DNA from: Ceratorhiza oryzae-sativae
Lineage: Eukaryota; Basidiomycota; Agaricomycetes; Cantharellales; Ceratobasidiaceae
DNA: 64,000 nt
Assembly (NCBI GenBank): GCA_030998015.1
Contig: JARWMV010000014.1
Coordinates: 219,120-283,119, forward strand
Direction of reading: 5' to 3'
Every line of letters starts with the position of its first letter. Positions within the stretch are counted from its first letter, which is position 1. Below, in pieces: positions 59,174 to 64,000 of this stretch. The notes beneath the pieces are model-generated. The model saw only the letters and a list, made by a program, of their open reading frames with translations. It searched no databases and had not been told where the DNA came from. A program made the position numbers and the translations under genes.

Positions 59174-60969
59174 TCAGAGCACAGTCAGATCAAGGTCGAT
59201 GCGATCAGCGGACCAAAAGGTCGCACGTACCTCTTCCAATAGCTCATCCTCAATCACACGGACGTCATCTTCCCCCGTATTCGTCAACACCCACCGCGCG
59301 GGAGGGTCGGTCACGAAGGGGCACAGGTCTTCGGGGATGTTTTCACCCTCGAGCGTGAAAAACTCGTGCCGCTTTTGGATTTCCTCTAAACACCCCATGG
59401 GACTTTTCTCAGCATGGGCTTATTCTACGAGCACCCTATTTTCGTTCGTACCTTCTCGATAGCGGTCCAAACGTTCAAGCATTCCATGAACAATTTCTTC
59501 CATGTCTGCACGATGCCGATCTCGGCGCGCCATTTCCTGTAGAAGTCGAGCGTAGGAGCGCCGGTATGTGACATATGTCGTCTCAAGATCCTCGAGCTCT
59601 TCGAGGCGAGAATTGAGGGTACTGAGCAAAGCGTAGACTTCATTCTGTGTGGTCTGTTGTTCTGCAATCATAGTGGACATTGTTCCATCGAGTTCGTCCA
59701 GGCGTCGAAAGATTCCTCGATGAGTGACGAGCCCTTGAAGCAAGGATTCCTTCGTGGCACTGAGATGTTCGCTGCGGTGCTTTGTCAAGGGATGCATCAA
59801 AGTTTTATCGAAAGCCTTACTAAAGGACCTCTACTGTTCGCGCAGAAGAGTCGATGTCATTGATGACGGCAGCCAACTCCTCAGTGTCCTGTTCCAATGC
59901 TTTGGATATGATACACGTATCAGAATAGCTGTTTGACGTTTCCGCTGAGACTCACTGTGCAAATCCTCAGCGTTGATGACACCGCCGTTCTCTTCCACTT
60001 TGATGGCATCGCGAACCTGGCCGAAATGTCTCGCAATGCCCTCCAGGTCCTCTGCCATAGCCCGAACAAGGGCATCCTGTTCAGTAATCAGCTGGTGGAC
60101 CGAGACAAGAATAGGTTCCGAAGACAGCTGTGGCAGAGCGTCTTGGATACCCGTTATTTGGGCAGCCAACACACGAGGAAACTCGTACGTCTTGGCAAGA
60201 CTATCCTGATAGACCTCGGGTTAGTTACTTGTACGCCGCAAGTGGATAGGGCCCTACGTCGAGACAGAGACGCTCTTCCTCAATTCTCTCCAGCGCCTCT
60301 TCTATTGAGCGTTCATCGATGAAATCACGCAACGTCTTCCATGTGCGTCTGTCTTGATCGGTCCCAGCGCTCTTCTCTTGATCGAGCCGACCGGCGTCAT
60401 GGAGAGACCGCCCATTCAACCCTGGTGGTGAGGCGACGGGCAGCTCTTTGCTCGTGTTAGCGGTGGGACTGCCAAACACTGAGGAGCCGGCAACCGTTTT
60501 GTGAAGCGACGGTGGGACGCCTTGGTTGCCTAGCTGCTCCAAAACCAAGTCCAGAGACCGGGTTCTTTGCGAGCGTGCGCGATCCCATTCCTGTAAAGTC
60601 GTGATAGAGATGGGGGGGCGGCCTGACGCGGATGGGACTTGCCTTGGCAACCGAGTGCAGGTTCTGCTGCTCGAACTCGACGGACTCGGCGATGCTCGCG
60701 GCGGCCTAGATGGTTAAAGTCGTGTTCGCGGCGGCCGGACATGGACGGCCTACCTTGAGTTGCTCGAGCACAGCGTGGGCGAGCCAGCGCAGCTTGGCGT
60801 CGACGGTGAGGACGTCGACGGTGAGGTTGTTGGAGAGGCGGGTGAGGGTGCTGGCGTGGCTGCACACGTCGTTGCCGTGCAAGAGGGCCTTCTTGGATGT
60901 GAGGAAGAGAGTGGCGAGCGAGGATCCGGCGGGGACCACGGGCGGCGATGGCGAGACGGTGGCTGACAT
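59174..60969 (-). CDS. ATG17: Autophagy scaffold protein ATG17
   Basis: Crescent-shaped coiled-coil scaffold that, with Atg13/Atg1 partners, starts autophagosome formation. Start ATG at 60967-60969 (MSATVSPSPPVVPAGSSL). Diagnostic ATG17 pattern: TLFLTSKKALLHGNDVCSHA, VDAKLRWLAHAVLEQLK, EFEQQNLHSVAK, then EWDRARSQRTRSLDLVLEQL, GNQGVPPSLHKTVAGSSVFG, WKTLRDFIDERSIEEALERI, EEERLCLD. Coiled-coil exons follow: DSLAKTYEFPRVLAAQITGI, LITEQDALVRAMAEDLEG, FDKTLMHPLTKHRSEHLSA, TEDL-type heptads such as LSTLNSRLEELEDLETTY, RSYARLLQEMARRDRHRAD. The end PFVTDPPARWVLTN, ATFWSADRIDLDLTVL stops at 59174-59176. Five or six introns. With VPS34 this puts two autophagy genes in the window, though far apart. Confidence 0.88.
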
Positions 60970-61516
60970 TGGCCAGATTCACGTGGCGGCGCAGGGGGCA
61001 CGCGTGGGGGTCGGTTCGGCGGGTCGATTGCAAATAGGGTCCGGCTGCTGCACAGCTCGTCCGCCGACCGCACGGGTCACAAGAAAAATGTTGCTTTGCT
61101 CAAATCCTCGTTCGGGTAGAACCTGGGCGAGCGTGGTTCTAGTCAGCCTTCGGACCGTCAATTTCTCGTGGAGTTGTCGCCTCCTCCTCGGCCTCGTCAG
61201 TCCCAGGGTGCACCCGTTCCCTCGGGCCCCGACGCCCTTTCCAGACTCGATGCGATTATGATGTGGTTGTGGGTGGTTGCCATCGCCTTGCTGGCTAGGC
61301 CATTTATCATGGCTCACCTTCTTAAGCCGCACGCCATGCTCCGTTTCAAGAAGGTGCCAGCGGTGCGACGTTCAGTTTTGCTCACTGTGCTCTAGCCGGT
61401 CCTTCACAACAGCCGTACGAAATTCAGCCCTTTTTTTCGCTTGCTCGGGTATGCATATGTCCACTGTCCGTCAGGCCGAAAACCTCAAGTAGAGTCTCAT
61501 CTGCTGTATCGTTAAC
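60970..61516. promoter_or_regulatory. Divergent promoter region of ATG17 and the Myb/SANT gene
   Basis: 547 bp between start codons. The open frames inside it overlap on both strands and have no recognisable content. Confidence 0.45.
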
Positions 61517-64000
61517 ATGCCTGCCCAACACGCCTCCCACGTGCCAGGCGGGTATGCATATACTGCTTCAGCTCAGCCATCATCCAGCCACGCGTCGGTG
61601 AATCCTAGCGTTTATGATGCGAATCCGCTCCCAAACACCCCTCCTTTCAGCAACACAGGTTCGACTCGTTCTGACCAACTTAGCATGTCCTATGGCTACC
61701 ATTCCGACGACCGAACGGGTTGGCGCCTCGGCCTGCGCCTCCTCACACCAACTCACCGTTTGCTCGAGAATTTCAGCAGTACAGTCAGCTATCTCTGGCT
61801 GGGAGCTATGGGTCCGCTTTCGATGGAAGTGTCCCTCAACAATCTAATCACGCTGCACAAGCTGCATTGTCATTTCCCCAGTCGGCCAGTACCACTCAAC
61901 ATCCGAGTCACGAGCTTCAGACCGCTTTCCTGAATGATCCAATTGCACTACCGGGCAATGGGATGCCTTCCACATCCGAGCACCTTGATCCGATGACCAT
62001 GCGAGCACTTATGCATGCGAGTCCGTGAGTATGTCCCACTCTGCAAGCTCGCATGCATACTGATCATGCACCAACGAGGGGCTAAGACATACCACCACAG
62101 CCAAACGAGCAAGAGAAGATACATCACTCCAGTCAGATTCTGCCAAGCGCTCGCGACACTCTCTAGATGGAACTAGGGCGAGCGACTCCGTTCTGCTATA
62201 TCCCGACCACGGATGGGAAATGTCGGGTTTTTCCATGACTTCTCAACAACCCGCGCTTTGCCCCGACCAACGAGCGGTTTGAGCGGTATGAACTCGCCCG
62301 TGAGTCCGCATATTGCCACGTATATCTTCCCTACCCACCGGGTCACCTCCTGCTTGGCTTGCTATATCTAAGGCTGACAGGGATGTCCCTATCCGTTTTG
62401 TAGTTTCGTCCGGACAGCCGCGCCGCCCCCAGTCACAACTCAGGTCCTGTCATCCAGCGGTTCCTTGCTAGCCCGGCCAGCGACCGCCCTCACTCCGCTG
62501 ATTCGCAGCCTCGGTCACCCGCTGAAACGCTCACAATGAATGTAATAACTCACGGGCCAGCCCCCGCTGCAAGCTCATCATTGAGGACTTTCGCCTCCCC
62601 CCAACGACGATTTAGCAATGCATCTTCCAATACATTCGCACCTCCGACATCTATTTCAGACGGCTCGACCTCACAATCTCCAATAATCCCCGGTCACCCT
62701 ACCCCTGACGGAGTAAATCCGTATTATACCCCACCTTCCAGTGGGGGCCTCCGCGCATCGACTAGCATCAATTCGGCAGGCTCCTTCGCGTCTTCATCCA
62801 CGCTAAGTGCACCGAGTGGCACCGATGCCCTTGTTGCAACAAGTTCAGACGACGGCTCATCGAACGTATCTCACTCGCTTGGAGAAACCGAGATGATTGC
62901 GAGCTTTCCCCAGTTCTACGAAAGAGCCCGTGCTTTGTGCCTCAAGTTTAACAACGATGCGGCTAATCTGCTGGTGAGTCCAAGCCCCTAAGAACTCCGA
63001 AGTGGTGTTTGGAGCGCTAATCACATTCCTATCTTGTCTCTGTGCTGTTGCATTTCAATGAACGGCAAAACCTCGGTTGGCTCCAATACCCATAGCGCGC
63101 GACCCCACAGGATGTGTTGGCTCAATCGTTTCAAATGGGTTCAGGCGCGGACCCGATGAAAATGTTGAATGATGCGAAGTCCATATGCGAGCGAATGATG
63201 GTGAGCTAATTCACGTGTTTGTCCTTGATTTGCCCTGATCGTTCGGCTCTTTTCAGCTCAGCGACTTTCCACTCCGGGGGAGGACTAACCCCCCACACCT
63301 TGAGAACCCAATACCGCATGTGCTTCCAGTGTATTCAACCTCGGCATATCCCTCCTTTCACAGCCCATGGTCGCCTCGTCCAACACCCTCTTCCCACCCA
63401 TCCATGCCTTCTGGAGCAGATGAATATTTCGCGCACGACCAACTTCCAAAAGGACTTTATGCCACAGATCCGATAATTCAGCGAGAGGCTCTGTCTCGCA
63501 CACCATCGAGCATTGACGTTTCTTTCAACAATTCCACATTGCGGAGTGCCGCAAACGTGAGTCGACAGTTTCTCCGAATGATCTGGCTAGGGCTTAACCG
63601 GTTTAAACTCGATTCAATCAGGTCAATCATGGCACATGGCGAGATGAAGAATCTGAAAAGCTGAAGCACCTCGCTGAACTTAGTCGTGCGAACTCAAAAA
63701 CGGCAGGTCAGGACAAGATCGACTGGGACTGGGTTGTCGAACGATTTGGGGCAAGTCGCACGCGACATCAGATATTGATCAAAGCAACTCATCTGGTGTG
63801 TGGGCACTCGTCCTTTCCTATGAATCTTTCGCTCATCTCTGAGGCCTCCAAACGATCTAGGGGCTAAAACCGACCTCCACACACCCTTCACGAATCCGAA
63901 AACGGCTGGCGAAGGCCGAGGCACAGGCTGCGGCTGCGGCTGCCGCCGCCGCGAGTACCCCTAGTTCTTCGGATTCATCAGGACCCTCCGCAACGCTTTC
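61517..64000 (+). CDS. Myb/SANT-domain protein, 3' end outside the window
   Basis: Start ATG at 61517 (MPAQHASHVPGGYAYTASAQ). The N-terminal ~350 residues are Ser/Pro/Thr/Gln-rich and look disordered (PFAREFQQYSQLSLAGSYGS, SQSPIIPGHPTPDGVNPYY, TSINSAGSFASSSTLSAPSG). A helical segment follows: EMIASFPQFYERARALCLKF, VLAQSFQMGSGADPMKMLND, AKSICERMM. After SSIDVSFNNSTLRSAANV an intron leads to a single SANT/Myb repeat: WRDEESEKLKHLAELSRANS, IDWDWVVERFGASRTRHQIL, IKATHLGLK, then a basic RIRKRLAKAEAQ and an Ala run reaching the window end. DNA binding is inferred from the repeat. Near 61718 the frame changes between DDRTG and LAPRPAPPHTNS, where one more T would join them. Confidence 0.75.

Noticed and set aside
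60526..61261. Plus-strand open frames over the ATG17 start
   Set aside because: Antisense shadow of GC-rich ATG17 codons; no independent protein features.

Overview
The window is nuclear DNA of a filamentous basidiomycete. Genes are dense, sit on both strands and are split by many short introns (about 50-65 bp). Gene content is fungal: Zn2Cys6 regulator, hybrid histidine kinase, ATG17, SVF1, a membrane-anchored GH5 exo-beta-1,3-glucanase. A BTB-type protein with a CxxC C-terminal module of a kind I associate with Rhizoctonia (Ceratobasidiaceae, Cantharellales) makes that genus the best guess; this is family recognition, not a search result.

Layout: 1-603 3' end of VPS34 (+); 1123-3679 GH5 glucanase (-); 4858-6069 secreted unknown protein (+); 6510-8050 disordered unknown protein (-); 8225-9609 GET4 (+); 9739-11118 TSC13 (-); 11378-18512 a large dual hybrid histidine kinase (-); 18841-22357 a BTB gene, a truncated BTB copy and, between them, a decayed pogo/Tigger-type transposase; 22644-24128 ASA1 (-); 24183-24961 methyltransferase (+); 25086-26883 F-box-like protein (-); 28230-29614 disordered protein (-); 31994-34385 OMA1 (-); 34582-36033 SVF1 (-); 36392-39272 Zn2Cys6 regulator (-); 39856-41410 zinc alcohol dehydrogenase (+); about 42205-42601 5'-truncated LINE (+); 42734-44128 metallophosphatase (+); 44450-45518 unknown membrane protein (+); 45670-46917 HUS1 (-); 47994-49636 BioF-like synthase (+); 49822-50456 COX4/COX5B (-); 50726-53481 SelO (+); 53881-55694 AMACR-type CoA transferase/racemase (-); 56264-57668 secreted Ala/Gly-rich protein (+); 59174-60969 ATG17 (-); 61517-64000 Myb/SANT protein (+, cut by the window end).

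Most genes are housekeeping: vesicle and autophagy control (VPS34, ATG17), tail-anchored protein insertion (GET4), fatty-acid elongation and sphingolipid handling (TSC13, SVF1), mitochondrial function (OMA1, COX4, SelO), checkpoint and chromatin (HUS1, ASA1). They form no operon, but several are arranged head to head with short shared promoters. The part most worth study is the dual histidine kinase with two kinase cores and two receivers. The gene structures are also notable: microexons of 13-18 nt in VPS34, AMACR and SelO and a GC-AG intron in the phosphatase.

A caution: at least eight conserved coding regions are broken by what looks like a one-base length change, mostly a missing base in a short homopolymer. 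This is more easily explained by residual long-read assembly errors than by eight pseudogenes, so exon models here should be taken as approximate.
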